A DNA stretch of 60,000 nucleotides, taken from positions 1,061,089 to 1,121,088 of the forward strand of contig CAUYUJ010010446.1 of the NCBI GenBank assembly GCA_963575745.1, in the 5' to 3' direction. The DNA comes from Prorocentrum cordatum (taxonomy: Eukaryota > Sar > Dinophyceae > Prorocentrales > Prorocentraceae). The notes beneath the pieces were generated by a model that worked only from the letters and a program-made list of their open reading frames with translations, was not told the origin of the DNA and made no database searches. Below are positions 19,227-31,590 of this stretch, piece after piece. A program made the translations under genes and the position numbers. Within the stretch, counting starts at the first letter, position 1. Every line of letters begins with the position of its first letter.

Positions 19227-20206
19227 CTGGACCCCATGATCACCCGGAGAATCCATGGGAGGCCCTGGCCCTGGCCATATGGTGGTCAATGGTGGTCCCT
19301 GAGATGTCCTGAACGTCTCCTGGTGGCCCTCCGGGGGGGGGCCCTGGGGCCCTGGGAAGCCTTGAGCCCGATAGGCCCCTGGGCCCTGGGAGGTCATGGC
19401 TGGCCCTCTGGGCCCTCTGGGTGGCCCCTGGAAGCAGGGGTGCCCTGGGAGCAACCCGCGCAGTGACCATCTGCGGCTGGGACTTGTTGGGCCCCTCGCG
19501 CGGATCGCAGTGTCTGGCGGTGACGGGGCCGGCGAAGCCGCGGATCGCGGGGCACGACGGTGACAAGCTGGCCAAACAAGTCATGGGGGTGGGGGGTTCG
19601 ACGAAGGGGCGGGGGGCCCCCCGACTATCGCGACCCCTCGCCCCCCCCCATTCACCCTTGCCACACGCCCAGTCTACCAGGGCAATGGTTGGTAGGGGAG
19701 GGGGGCCCTGATAAGCACCCCGCCCCCCCCCCCACCCTTCGCCGGGCCCCAACCGCATGTGTCCGGCGACTATCCGATCCTGGCATGCCAACCTCCGAGA
19801 CGCAATGCAGCAATGCATTCAAACCTGCTAATTGGGGGCCGTAAGACTGACTTAACCCATGACACGGAAACCGTAAACACAAACACCCCGTGCGCCGCGC
19901 CCTGGGAGATCCCTGGCTAGCCTTCCGGAGGTCCCTGGGGGCTGCCCTGGGGCCCTGGGGCCCAGGGAGGCCCTAGCTGCCCTAGCCCCCCGAACATCAT
20001 GCGCCGTGGGAGGCAATGGCCCCTTTGGGGTACCTTGTGGGGCCTCGACTCGATCGGGTAGTATTCTGAAAGGGGCCTTGAGCTGCGTTGCCGCCCCTCG
20101 CGAGGATCGCGGGTGACTGTTTAGATAGGAATGAACCGAATTCAATATCGCCCTGTTGAAACAAATCACAACCACCGAAATCCAGAACATCGGTCGCGCA
20201 CCGAAA
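19227..20206. repeat. Intergenic CCCTGGG-rich repeats
   Basis: Two diverged copies of a ~230-bp block (about 19284-19513 and 19907-20115) are built from CCCTGGGGCCCTGGGA-like strings. Each ends with a CCCCTCGCGxGGATCGC segment. A long C run lies near 19720-19735. No gene was recognised. Confidence 0.5.
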
Positions 20207-23200
20207 CTATCGTAGGGGGGTAGGGGGGTCCCCGCGTGGCAGCCAGCAACAAAGCTGGTGGGGCGAGGCCTCGTCGCCGTCCTCGTCGCGGAACTGGCGC
20301 TCCAGGTCCCGCAGCATCTCGCCCTCGTCGTCGTCGGAGTAGAATCCAGCGGGTCGATCGCCACCGGCGGCGCCGCCACCTCCATCATCGCCCTCTCCTC
20401 CGTCTCCGGCTCCTCCGTCTCCTCCGTCTCCTCCGTCGCCGGCGTCGCGAGGGGCACGAGGGGCTCGGTCGTCACGGTTCGACGTGATGACGATCTCGGA
20501 CTGACCCAACGCTAGCTTGCCGATCGGTCCATCGTCATCGGAGTCGCTCCACAGCCACTGGACGATGTGCTTAATGATATGGGCAGTGCCAACCAAAAGA
20601 GCACGCTCATGAAGCTCTTCAGAAAGAACAGCTGTCGACAACGCAAACATGAGAGGGTCTTGGAACCTGAAATACCGGTCGCCATCGGCACCGACTGCCG
20701 TGACAATGGCAACTGCTAGAGTTGTCTCACAGCGATTCTTTCTCAATTGGCAGATCAACCAAAGAATTGGTCGGACACTGCGCGCGCCCGTCGACCACAT
20801 CACCATCCACCACTGAAAAACACGTCGAACAGTCAATCGTAGGAAACACCCTATGGAGTTGGCGCCGATAATGCCGAACCAGAAGCAAAGTCCGCAGTGG
20901 CACGGCCCGAATAGGAGCACCCAGCGCCAGATCGATTTGAGGCTTGGTCATGCCAGCATGCAAAGGCATCACCAGCGTAGGAGGCGCCCAGCGTTCATGA
21001 TCAAATGCGATCTTGTTAGCGGTCTCAGAACTCTCAAGACACACATTCACCACCGCCCTCGCACGGGGCCGCACCGCCGACCATTTATGGCTCACTCCGC
21101 GGGCTCCGAGGCCAAGAGCCTTCTTCATCTGCACACGACTGCGTAAAAGAGGAAGATCAATGTTCGGACACCGCTCGGTTATTACTTTCGTGATGGAATT
21201 GACCCCCTCGCATTCCTGAATGTCAGCAAACGTGTGTACCCTGAATATGTGGATTAGTGTCCAAAGGCCCTGACTGCACAGACCCGTATCGGCAGCGTGT
21301 GCAAGATCGACTGCGTATGCCCTCGCCACCTTCGCAGTGGTCGGATCCCCCCGATCGCCGTTCGCCCGCAAGTATTGCGCAACACCTGAGGGGTGGGGGG
21401 CGGGGCTGGGGCGGGGGCCCGAATCTGATTGGGGCCGGGAGAGGGGGGCAGCGTCGAGGGGGGTGGGCGAAGGAATCGGAGTACGCCTCACAGGCGCCGT
21501 GCTGGATTGGGTTGGCGCGCGCCCCTCGCCAGCTACATATCTCGCGACCCGACATGCGACCCCCCCCCCCCCCCTCGCATCGCGACCCGCGCGCGACCCG
21601 CCCGCGGCCATCCCCCCGCGGACCGCCTGCGACCCGCCCGCACACGTCCGCCCTGCGCCTCGCCAGCGTCGACGGCGCACACGCGGCGTCTTCGGCCCCC
21701 GCAGTCTGATCCGCAACGGCGGAGGTTCAGCATGCATGTGGGAGTTGGTTGAGCGAGCAATTAAGACGGCGCCGGGGGGCAGGGGCGGGGGGGGGGGGGG
21801 CGGCGATGGCAGCGCGGCGATCCGCGGCACCCGACCCCCTCTAGGACCAACCAGCCAAGCAATCATCCCCGCCGCCCCGCCGCCCCCCCCCGGCCCCTTT
21901 CCCTGGGGCCGCCATCATCCATCATCCAATTGCCACCGTGAGGGTGAGCATCATGAGGGCGACGACGACGATGATGATGATGTTGTTGTTGATGATGATG
22001 ATGATGATGGTGATGGATGATGATGATGATGATGATGAAATTGCCACCCAAATGGATCCATACGGGGGGGGGGGTCGGGGCCGAGGCCCAGGCGAGCCGA
22101 GATGGCAAGGCGGGCCGATGCGGCGGGACCTTGACGACGCTCGCACCGCACGTGGGGCGGCGAGTGGGCGAGCCAGCACAGCATGAACGGGTACCTGGCT
22201 TCGCCGCTCCCCCCCCCCATGTCCCATCTCGCCACGCCCCGCCACACCGCCCCCATTCCCTCCGTCGCTCCCCCCCTTCTCATCCACTCCACTCCGCCAC
22301 TCGACCTCCTGACCCCCCGCGCCTCCGCGCCCTCGGGCCTCGTCGCTATCGCTCGCCACTCGCTGCCCCCGCCTCCCCCCCCCCTTCCCTGGCGGGAGGC
22401 GCGCGTCTGCAGCTGCGACGAGACGCGGCGGTAGAAGGAGCCGGCGTGGCGCAGGAACTCCCGCGCCCGATGCCCGGCCGCCGTCGACGCGACGAGGGGG
22501 GGGGGGCGGGGGAGCGGTGCTAGCTCAGGCCCTGGGGCGAAGAGTGGAGGAGGCGAGGCGACAATGAATAATGGGGGGGGAGGGGGGGGGCGGACGGGCC
22601 GAGTGAAAGCAAAATGAGGGCGGGGCAGCAGGCGGCGGTGGAGGTGGAGGCGGTGGCGGGGGATGTGGAGGATGCGGAGAGTATATAATTGAAAGGAGGA
22701 GGTGTGTTGTGGTCGTGCGTGTGCGTGTGTTAGTGCGTTTGGTTCTCTACGCGGGTCCTCCAACGTGAGCAGCAGAAGGTCGTTGCTGTTGCCGGTAAGA
22801 CGCGTATCACCAGTCAGTTTGGCATGCCAGCCCCGCCAGGGGAAATCGAACACCAGCGCGGCATACTCATCTGCAATTTCATCACATTTGAACTCAACCA
22901 ACCGGGCCAAATGCCCGCCGTGCCTGTTGATGCTGTCGTCCGAGTACTTCTTCTGCATGAACAGCTGGAGATGGTTCCCAGGGCCGTGCACGGCCTCCAT
23001 GATCAAGAGTCCGTACCAAAATAAAGGATCGTGCAAAACTTGACGTGCATCTCGCTTCCACCTGCCGGTTTTCTCACGATACTGGGCGATCTCCTCAAGT
23101 CGGAGCTCCGCGCCGGGCGCGTCGACGGCCGCGCCCTCCGCGCCGTGGCCGTCCAGCGGCAACAAACGACGATCGGAAATCGCAGCGGCTTCCTGATCTG

Positions 23201-26200
23201 ACAGCGCCAGCACAAGATCCATGGCGTCGGTAAGCTGACCGCCGCTGAGCGGGGCATCAGCGATCGCCCCCGGCGAGAACTGCCCCTGCCCATCGCCCAC
23301 GCTCCAGCAGGACGCGGCCCCGCTGGCGTGCCGATGGAAGGGGGAGGCATCATCTCTCTCTCGCGCCCGAGGCGACAGAGCAAATGGGGGGTGTTCTTTT
23401 ACTTGGTATTATTAGGGCTATTCTTAGCTATAGCTACCTATCCCCAGCTATTCTACCTCGTCCTCCTCGTCCTGGATGGCATGTCGTCGTCGTTCGTCGT
23501 CGTCGTCGTCGTCGCCGCCGTCGTCGCCGTCGTCGTCGTCGCGCCATGCGCCCGCCGCCGCCGCCGTCGTCGCCGTTGTCGTCGTCGCGTCGTTTTGCTG
23601 GCGAGTAGCAGCCCTGGCCGCCGCGCCCTGCTGGCGAGTAGCAACCCTGGCCCTGCGCCGCCGAAGCCGATGCGCACCAGGTCCGAGTGCTGCAGGGCCG
23701 AATGCCGAATGCCACCAGCGGCGCCAAAGCCCATCCGGGCAGAGGCGCGCTGGTGGCGGCGCGGCCCTGAGCGGTGTGGGCCTGGCGGCGGCGTGGCCTC
23801 GACGGGGGTGCGGCAGGGGCTGCTCGCTCCCGTCGCTGGCCCCATGACCTGTCACGACGACGACCCCGCTCTGGCGGCCCTGGCGGGCCCCTCACCACGT
23901 GGAAAGGGGGGGCCCGCTCCGCAAAAAGGAGGGGGGCGGGGGAGAGGGCACCCATGCACCTCGGGACAAATCAGTGGGGGGGGCATGTTTTCTGTTTCCC
24001 GTCGCCACGGGCGCGCAGAGAGATACAAGAAGAACGGCGAGGGGGAGGGGGGGGGCAAAAGGTGATGGATGGATGGGCGAGGAGGCGAGGAAGGATTATG
24101 ATGGGCGCGCCTGATCCGGGACTCCACCGACGATATGCTCAGCCAACGTCCAGCGATCGCCTTGGGCATCATCTTGGAGCAATGAGCAACGGCGGATTCA
24201 GCCCCGTGCAACCCGATCCACGCGCGAGCCACCTTCCCAGATGCACCTCTCCAACAGTGCGAGATCTTCGCAATGGCCGAATAATGCGAAAACGTGCCAC
24301 CTATCTGGCGAATGCGCCTGTCAAAATGCGCCATGCCAGTCTTGGTTGTAAGGGCGCCGCAATGACACACGCACGGCGCCGACACGCCGAGATCGTTGGG
24401 GCGATGAAGGAGGTCCAACAACACTAAACCTTTGAACCGCATCTGATCAGGGCCGCCGTCAGAAGTGTAGCACCACAATTTCATATAGGTCGCAGTGGAC
24501 GGATCAAGACCACGATCGCCGTCCATATCGTCGCCACCAGTGGCCCAGAAAGGGCGCCCGACTGAGCTAAGTTGTTTCTTGTTCAAGCTGTAGGTGCCGA
24601 TCGCGGTCTTGTCCACAACGCGCTGCAAATCAGCGCACGCGTTGAAGGAGGCGACGCACTCCGAGATAGGCCGCGCACCGTGGAGGCGAGGAGGGCGAGG
24701 GGGTGAAGGGATCATGAGGGATGGGATGGGGATGGGGGGGGGGGGGGAGAAGAAGGCGAGGGGTGAGGAGGGAGGGGGGGAAGGACAGGGAGGTAAAGGA
24801 GGAGGAGGAGGAGGTGTGAGGAAGGGGCGGGGGAAGGAAGGGAGAGGGTCAGGAAGTCGGAAACGAACCTGCGTTCTTGGGGTCGGTCACATACAGGCTG
24901 CGCAGCTGACAATTCTGCAACTGGCAGCCCTGCCAGACAGACGAGTTGGTCGCATCCGACCTCCAGAAATGCCCAGCGATGTGAGACGTTGCGAACTGCA
25001 CGCCCGGCGACGCGGGCGGACCGGGCCGCAGCGGCCTGGCGATGTCGCGCTCGCAGTCGGCGTGGAACGCGCGGGCTGCCGACACCCACGCCCCCGATGC
25101 TTTGCGCTCGCACCGGATCACAGTACTCGCGGCGACGTCCTCCAGAACCGACGTGCCCATATCAGCGGCGGTAACCGACGCCAGGCAAGGCCAAATGGGC
25201 GTCGCCACCAAGGACATGATTCCATTCATGGGAAGGGGTGGGCAGAGAATTGACTCGCGAGTCAGTGCTCAAGGAAATGGCTGCCCTCCGCCGTGCACCC
25301 CGCGAATCGCACCGCCCACCCCCCCTCCCCCATCTGCCGTCGAACGTCGATCATCGGGCAATCGTCGGGGGCGGGGCGGGGGGGGAGGGGGGCAGAGGGC
25401 AGGCCCGCCCTATTAGTGGCGACTCACCTTGGCACTACCCGCGAAGTGAGCGCACAACGCACTCCGATCACGAGGCGACCACGCTCAGTGAAGTGATTCT
25501 GGGTCTTGCGGGCTCTCCCGTTACATGTTCTCTCGATTATGAACAGCGCGTTGGGGTCGTCGTCGTCCTCGATGGCGAGGGTGCTCGCATCGCCGACGCC
25601 GAGTCTGTTGAGCTGCTGGCGGTGCAACCTCTCCCGCTGCCGCAACGCCAGGATTTCGGCGTCGCGGTCGACAACGACCTCTGATGGCGGGGCGCCGATC
25701 GCGCTGGGTGGGGGGGGGCGGGGGGGGCTGGGAGTGAGCGGGGGAATGGCAGAGGAAGGGCCGCGGCTGGGGCCCCGAGTCGGATGGCGGTGGGCGAGAA
25801 GTGCCGATCAGCGGGCGACGAGGCGACGAGACGTCCAGGAGGGGGGCGTTCGCGGCGACTTCGGAGCGCCACACCGACCTCGCAGCGTCGCAATGACGAC
25901 CGATCCCCCCCCCCCGTTCGTCTCGTCACATCGTTGCCCGCAGATGGGGGGAGAGAGAGACCGGGGATGGGGGCGACAGGGCGCGCGGCGCACGGCGCGC
26001 GGCGGCCTCGACCAACAGCGCGGGATCCATCGCCGCGTACTCCGACTTGGAGAGGAGCGGCACGCAACGACCCCGCCGCCTGACAGGGCGCGGGCCTGGG
26101 TCATTGACGCCGCGTCTCGCTGTCTCGCCCGCTCGCCCCCGCATCACTCCCGCGATCCCCCTCGCGCCGAACGACGCGCCCCCGTCCTTGGACACCACAG

Positions 26201-27087
26201 CAAGATCGCAATCATCCCGAATCATCCCCATCATCGGCACCCCCCTCCCTCATGGCTCATAGGATCATTCATCCGTGCCTCTGACTCCTCCGACATCCTC
26301 GTCATCTCGTCATCGGTACCCCGCGTCCACCGCGTCCTCGCCATCGTCCCCCGAGCCCTCCCCCATCCTCCTCAGCCGCCCGCATGGCGCAGTTTACTCG
26401 CTATATCTCGTTATCTGCCCCCACCCCTCTCTCCGCGCACTGCCCCGCTCTGATGCCGCCGCGGCTGGGGGCACGCTGGGGGGGCGGACGCGACGGGGCC
26501 CAGGACGGGGGTAGGAGACTGAGGATGACGGGGAGCCATTGGAGCTGATAGCGATGATGATGATGATGACGATGCTGGTGCTGACGACGATGGTGGTGGC
26601 GATGATGTCGTTGATGATGAGTATGATGCTGATGACGACGATGGTGATGGTCTGGATGGGGCCGCCTTGGCGGCGCCGCCGGCGCCGCAGCCGCGGGCGC
26701 GGCATCCACCGCATCCAGCGCCGCAGGGGGCGCGGGCATCAGCGGCGCGGGGGGCGGCGTCGGCGTCGGCGGCGGCGGCGCGCAGTGATCAACAATGTGG
26801 TCCCACGCGGCCGCACTGATGTCCACATGTACACAATGCAGCGATAGCGGTACAAATACCACAGGCAGGACGGCGCCGGGAACGGCTGGCGCGACGGCCA
26901 TCGTTGCCGCGCGCCTCATGGCGCCACGGGCCGCCGAGAGCGACACGCGCCCGAAAGCGGTGACCATGCCCTCCACCGCGGCACGCTCGAGCACGAGCGT
27001 GCCATCCTGGAGACGGCGGGCCTGGGACGTGACAAGCAGCTCCAGCCGCCTGCAGTCCAGGGGGTCCAGCGGGCGGCGGCGAGACAT
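20207..27087 (-). CDS. Large multi-exon hypothetical protein, transposase-like features
   Basis: Proposed exons: A 27087 to about 26700, B about 26087-26000, C 25678-25428 (donor AAG/GTGAGT), D 25253-24869, E 24678-24111, F 23322-22751, G 21385-20207. Junctions D-E, E-F (GC donor) and F-G keep phase 1, 2 and 1 exactly; A-C are approximate. Exon E reads FWATGGDDMDGDRGLDP, MKLWCYTSDGGPDQMRFKG and APCVCHCGALTTKTGM; the Asp-rich and Cys-His pattern recalls a hAT-type transposase core, but this is inference. Exon F has a helical GGHLARLVEFKCDEIADEY stretch. Exon G ends with an acidic tail (FYSDDDEGEMLRDLERQF). Near 20722-20735 one base is missing between PIEKESL and ETTLAVAIV. The E acceptor lacks AG. 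I recall similar proteins as high-copy in dinoflagellates. Confidence 0.55.
21950..22045. repeat. (GAT)n microsatellite in an intron
   Basis: A GAT/TGA run lies inside the intron between exons F and G of the 20207-27087 gene. It is followed by G-rich and C-rich homopolymers. Confidence 0.8.
23485..23600. repeat. (GTC)n microsatellite in an intron
   Basis: CGT/GTC trinucleotide repeats lie in the intron between exons E and F. The unit CTGGCGAGTAGCA(A/G)CCCTGG is duplicated just downstream (about 23598-23660). Confidence 0.75.
26545..26660. repeat. (GAT)n microsatellite
   Basis: GATGAT/GACGAT repeats lie downstream of exon A on the minus strand, where they would read as a His run (HHHRRHQHHTHH). 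This is more likely an intron. Confidence 0.75.
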
Positions 27088-27099
27088 GGCTGGCCCTGG

Positions 27100-28700
27100 C
27101 GACGCGCAGCAAGGGCGAAGAGCAAAGGCAGTGGCCGTCCAAAGGGGTGGAAGTTCAGGGGCGCCCCACCCCGGGCCCCCCCCCCCCCCCCTAGAACGAC
27201 CGACGCCCTCACCCATCGCCATTGCGGGCGCGGGCGACGGAGAAGGATGAAAAAGGGAGGGGGGGAGTAGCAGGGAGGAAGGCGGGAGAGGGGAGGAAGG
27301 CGGCGCGGGGAGTGGCACAGGCTGGAGAGGGGGGGCGGGAGAGGGGCACAGTGCACAGTCGCAGTGTTTGTGTTGCCTGTGCTGTTATCGTGCGCACTGG
27401 AATAGCGCTGTGTACAATGTGCACTAGCGACCCAGCCACGACCCCGCGACTTGGGTGAGCAGCCAGTTGAATAAGATTTCCTGGCTGTTCAAATGAAGGC
27501 GGCGGGAGTTGGAAGGGGAGGGGTGGGAGGAGGGGGGAGGGGGGGGAAGTAGGAGGAGGACGGGGGAGAGGCAGGAGGAGGGAAAGAGAGGGGAGGGAGG
27601 GTGGAAGGGCAAGCCAGCCAAAGTTTGGGCCAACGGCCGCGCTGCGCCGCGCGTGGGAGATCAGGAGGCGCGAGCTGCAGAACTACGACATCCACACTTG
27701 CACCACGTGTCAGATAAACAGATGCCTCCTCCTCCGCCTCCTGTTCCTCCTCGCCATCATCATCCTCCCTCTCCTGCGTCGCCTCTCCTCTCCTGGTGCT
27801 TCCACCGTTTCCTAGGTTCCCCCCCCGGGGCACCCCATCATCATCGCACTCTCTCCCTCCCCCATCCCCGTCTCGTCCACATTCCTCAGCTACACTGCTC
27901 GCCAACCCTCATATCCCATGATGTTACGGTGATGTTTTAATGTGATAGGCAGTGATGAGCGTGTGAATCCGTCATTGCACAGTTGTATGTTTGCACCAAT
28001 CGCACGGATCGCGTGCTGCAGTTGTCGTGATTCATGTGCGATGCGGGGTTGGGTTTTTGTGGTTTTGCTGTGCCGCGATATGAGTTAGGCAGCTTTTCTC
28101 TTAACCAAGCTGCTCAATTTTGCATGTTTCATGGAATCACAAATGAGGATTTTGCGTAATTCTGCCAATCAAACATTAGGATTTTGCATGATTCATCTGT
28201 CGAGAATCAATGATTTGCTATCAACATAAACACCTTACCCGCCAAAATCCGTGAATCAAAAAAAACTCGATTCACAGGTCATCGGTTTCACAACATAACA
28301 GCAAATTGAAAGTCATCAGAGGAGGGGGGCGGGGGGGGGGGGGGCGGAGGCAGGTAGAAAGGTAAGAACGAAAAGGAGGAGGGGGGAGGAGGGGAAATGG
28401 AATCAAGAGAAGGGGGCAGGAGGAGACAGAAGGAAGGGGAGGGGGGGGGGGAAGGAGGACCCTGCCTCGGTCATCCTGCCGCCCCCCCCCCCCCCATCCT
28501 CCCCCCCCCCTCTTCCTCCTCCTCCTTCCCCCTCCTCCCTCCTCCTCAGTTAGGTCATCCGTGCCCCTCCTCCTCCTGCTCTACCTGAATCCTCTCCTCT
28601 CCCCTCCCCATCCCTCCTCCCTTCTCCTCCTCACCTTCCTCCCCAACGCCGTCTGAACGCTGCCATGGAGGTCCGTTGCCAACCCTGACCCTGCAGGGTT
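27100..28700. other. Intergenic; AT-rich island and G/C homopolymers
   Basis: Polypurine and polypyrimidine runs lie at 27490-27610 and 28320-28620. 27930-28315 is clearly AT-richer than its surroundings and holds partial direct repeats (GGATTTTGCGTAATT / GGATTTTGCATGATT). No gene was recognised. Confidence 0.5.
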
Positions 28701-28710
28701 GTCGCATGCG

Positions 28711-30356
28711 TTATGGTCGGGCGACGAAGAAGGCCTTCGCGACCGCAGCGTTGATCCTGCGCTTGGCCAAGCCAACGTGGAGGTCCAACGCGCCCATGAT
28801 GGTCTTGCACTTCGACTTGCTCATATCCAAGAACTCGGGAAAGTGAACGATGCCTGCGTCGATGATCTCCGAAACCTGATTGCCGAAGTGGTTCCTCAAG
28901 ACATGCGCAGCGAAATTCAACGTGTTCTGGCACTTGTTCCGAACTTTCTTCAGCTGCTCGTTGGGCTCCTTCACCGACCTCGCTGGCGCATCCGATCCAC
29001 CGCCGCGCTGGCCAGCGTCGGCAGCAGGAAGAACTGCAGCAGCAGGAGCGCCGCGTCCTGGAGCAGCTGGATCGACAGGTGGATCAGCTCCACCACCAGG
29101 CGCCTGAGACCCCTCAGCCGCGCCAGCCGCGTGCGCTGCACCACCAGCCGCGGGTGCAGCTCCAGACCCAGCTCCATCGCCATCTCCTTCGGCTGGACCC
29201 GCGCCCTCATCGCCAGAACCAACCTCGAGAATCTTCATCGCCGACGGCGTGATCGGAACTCCACCGAGGGACTTCCGCCAACCATTTTAGCATGCCAGTG
29301 TGCACCAACACCAACAAGACTTCCATCTTTTTGCCCCTTCACTCGCGGTTAACGTTGATCCAGCTAGCCCACCTGCCAATTTTCACCCTGGAGCCCTTGA
29401 TTGACCAGGCAATGCTATGTTTGACAATGTTCCACACGTACTCCTTGTGGTTCTCGGTGCCGATGCCGAAGTCGTCCAGCATGCCCTTCTCTGCGCAGGT
29501 GTCCTGCGGCTGCTTATGATCACTCAAGTATGTTCACCCTCATCCTCGGTCCGTGCCCCTCATCCCTCCTTCCCCTCCGTCCTCCTCCTCCTCCTCCTCC
29601 CCCCTCTCATCCTCCTCCTCCGCCTCCTCCTCCTCCACCCTCTCCTCCTCCTCCCCCCCTCTCCTCCTCCTCTTCCCCCTCCTCCTCCCCCCCCCTCTCC
29701 TCCTGGCGGTCCTCGTGCGTCGTCAAGAGCAATGGGCAGGGTGAAGTTCGAGTGCTGAAGTTCTCATGGGCGGCCCCCGAGATTTTTGCGAAGACCTTGC
29801 GGTGGCCGAAATGGGGCAGTCATCATGTTGAACGCAACCGTGCGCTCGCTGATGACCGACCACAAATCGTTCTCGGTCAGCCCACCCTTCACGTCGTTCC
29901 AGAAGCGACGCCACTCGTCCTAAATATACGCACCGCGCACTCCGGAAAACAATCCACCCAGTGGGTCATCGGAAAGCCGATCGAGCCCCCACCGAAAGAC
30001 TTGTGGGGGCTCGGCGAGTGGAGCGAGCTACAACCTTCGGCCCAGTTCACCTGACGCGGCAACTCAACCCGCGTCGACCCATCGTCCTTATTCACGATGC
30101 AACTCCGGATTTTAATCGTGCCTGGAAGCCGCCTGTCCTCTGGAAGCTCAATGATGTATCGAATCTCGTTCGACACTAACGGAGCCATCTTGACCTTCGG
30201 AATGAAATGCTCTGAGGACAATCCTGCACTTTTGAGGCCGTGATCAATGGCGAGTGCCATTTTTCTGTTTGGAATCATATGTTGTAAACCTTTATTGCAT
30301 TCATATCTTGTGGAGTGGTTGTTGATGATTGCGTTTATCCTCTTATGATGGTCCTC
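28711..30356 (-). CDS. Hypothetical protein, 3' exons of a multi-exon gene
   Basis: Exon 30356 to about 29745 follows an acceptor (GTGCAG/GAGGAC). It encodes a balanced sequence (HMIPNRKMALAIDHGLKSAG; IRYIIELPEDRRLPGTIKI). Near 29918-29922 the frame shifts by one base into DEWRRFWNDVKGGLTENDLW. Exon 29503-29354 (acceptor CCGCAG/GACACC, donor AAC/GTTAAC) and exon 29271-28711 (acceptor GGAAG/TCCCTC) join in phase 0. The last exon has an Ala/Gly-rich linker, then a helical domain (EQLKKVRNKCQNTLNFAAHV; FPEFLDMSKSKCKTIMGALD) and stop at 28711. I do not recognise the family. The exons at 31736-32109 and 32569-32699 may be its upstream part. Confidence 0.5.
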
Positions 30357-30545
30357 CTGCACTGCTCCTCCTCCTGCTCCTCCCCCTGCTCCTGATCCTC
30401 CCGCTACTCCTCCTCCTGCTCTTCCCCCTCCTGCTCCTCCCTATCCTTCTCCTCATGTTTTTCCTCTTCATGTTCCTCTTCCCTGTCCTTTGTCTCGTCG
30501 TCCTCCTCTTTTCTGCCCCTGAGTCCTGAGTTTGTCCCTGATTGA

Positions 30546-30871
30546 GGTGCATGCACCTGGTTCGTCTCTCTGAGGTACATGCGCCTGGCTCGCCCCCCAG
30601 AGGTGCATTTGCACCGGGGCCCCGTCGTCGGGCCCCGCCGGGTGCATATGCGCCGGCCCCGCGGGGTGTAAGCACATCGCCCGAGAGCGCAGGTGCATCG
30701 ATGCACCGGCGAATGTCTCGAGCGATTTCGTCGCAGATTTCGAAATGCATTCTGCGCTTTCGTCTGCGTTTGCTACCGGCAGGTGTGACTCCACAGTCCT
30801 CGGGGGGCGCGCGTGCACCCGGCAGCCTGGGGGGGCCTGGGCTCTTGGGCCCCCGCGAGGTACATGTGCCT
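30546..30871. repeat. Series of short palindromes related to GGTGCAT-ATGCACC
   Basis: Perfect or near-perfect palindromes: GGTGCATGCACC (30546-30557), AGGTACATGCGCCT (30573-30586), GGTGCATTTGCACC (30602-30615), GGTGCATATGCGCC (30641-30654), GGTGCATCGATGCACC (30692-30707) and AGGTACATGTGCCT (30858-30871). They are spaced about 28-50 bp in the first group and separated by GC-rich spacers. Confidence 0.7.
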
Positions 30872-31097
30872 GGGGGCGGGGCCTGGGATCCTGGAAGTCT
30901 CTGAGGCCTCTGAAAGCGTCCTGAGGGTCTCCTGGGCTTGGGGGCCCACTGATGACCTCCTGAAGACCGTGGGGGGAGGAGGAAGAGGATTGCGAGGGAA
31001 GGAGAGGATGAGGAGACGGGGAAGGAGAGGGATGAGGATGAGGAGAAGGAGACTAAGGATTTAAATATTTTTTCCGGCGCGCCTCAGATTCCCCCCG

Positions 31098-31449
31098 ACT
31101 GGCTTATGAGCGGCTCGAGGGTTGCAGGCGCGGTGTCTGGCAGGGGCGACGCCACCAAGCACGCGGGCGAAACAGTTGACATATTTTTCGAAAGAAAAGA
31201 TCGGATGACTGCTAAGGAGCTGAAGAAGCAAACCGAAATATGTTGGAACTAGCATGCGACGATAGCCATAAGCTTGCAACGTGCTATCTAACATGAATAT
31301 ATTAATGTCTGGAGATCGTCAAGACGAGTCGATCGTGAGAAGGTCCGCAAACAGTTCAATAACAATGAGTTCGAACATTCAGATCCACTCAGATGGTTCA
31401 CGCTAAGATCCACTCATACTCAGACCCACTTGACGTGTATTCATACTGA

Positions 31450-31517
<68 letters not shown>

Positions 31518-31535
31518 TTTTTATGTGTTGTTTGT

Positions 31536-31590
<55 letters not shown>

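Noticed and set aside
19361-19368. GGCTCAAG upstream of the zinc-finger gene
   Set aside because: It lies in CCCTGGG-type repeats with no further SL similarity, so it is probably chance.
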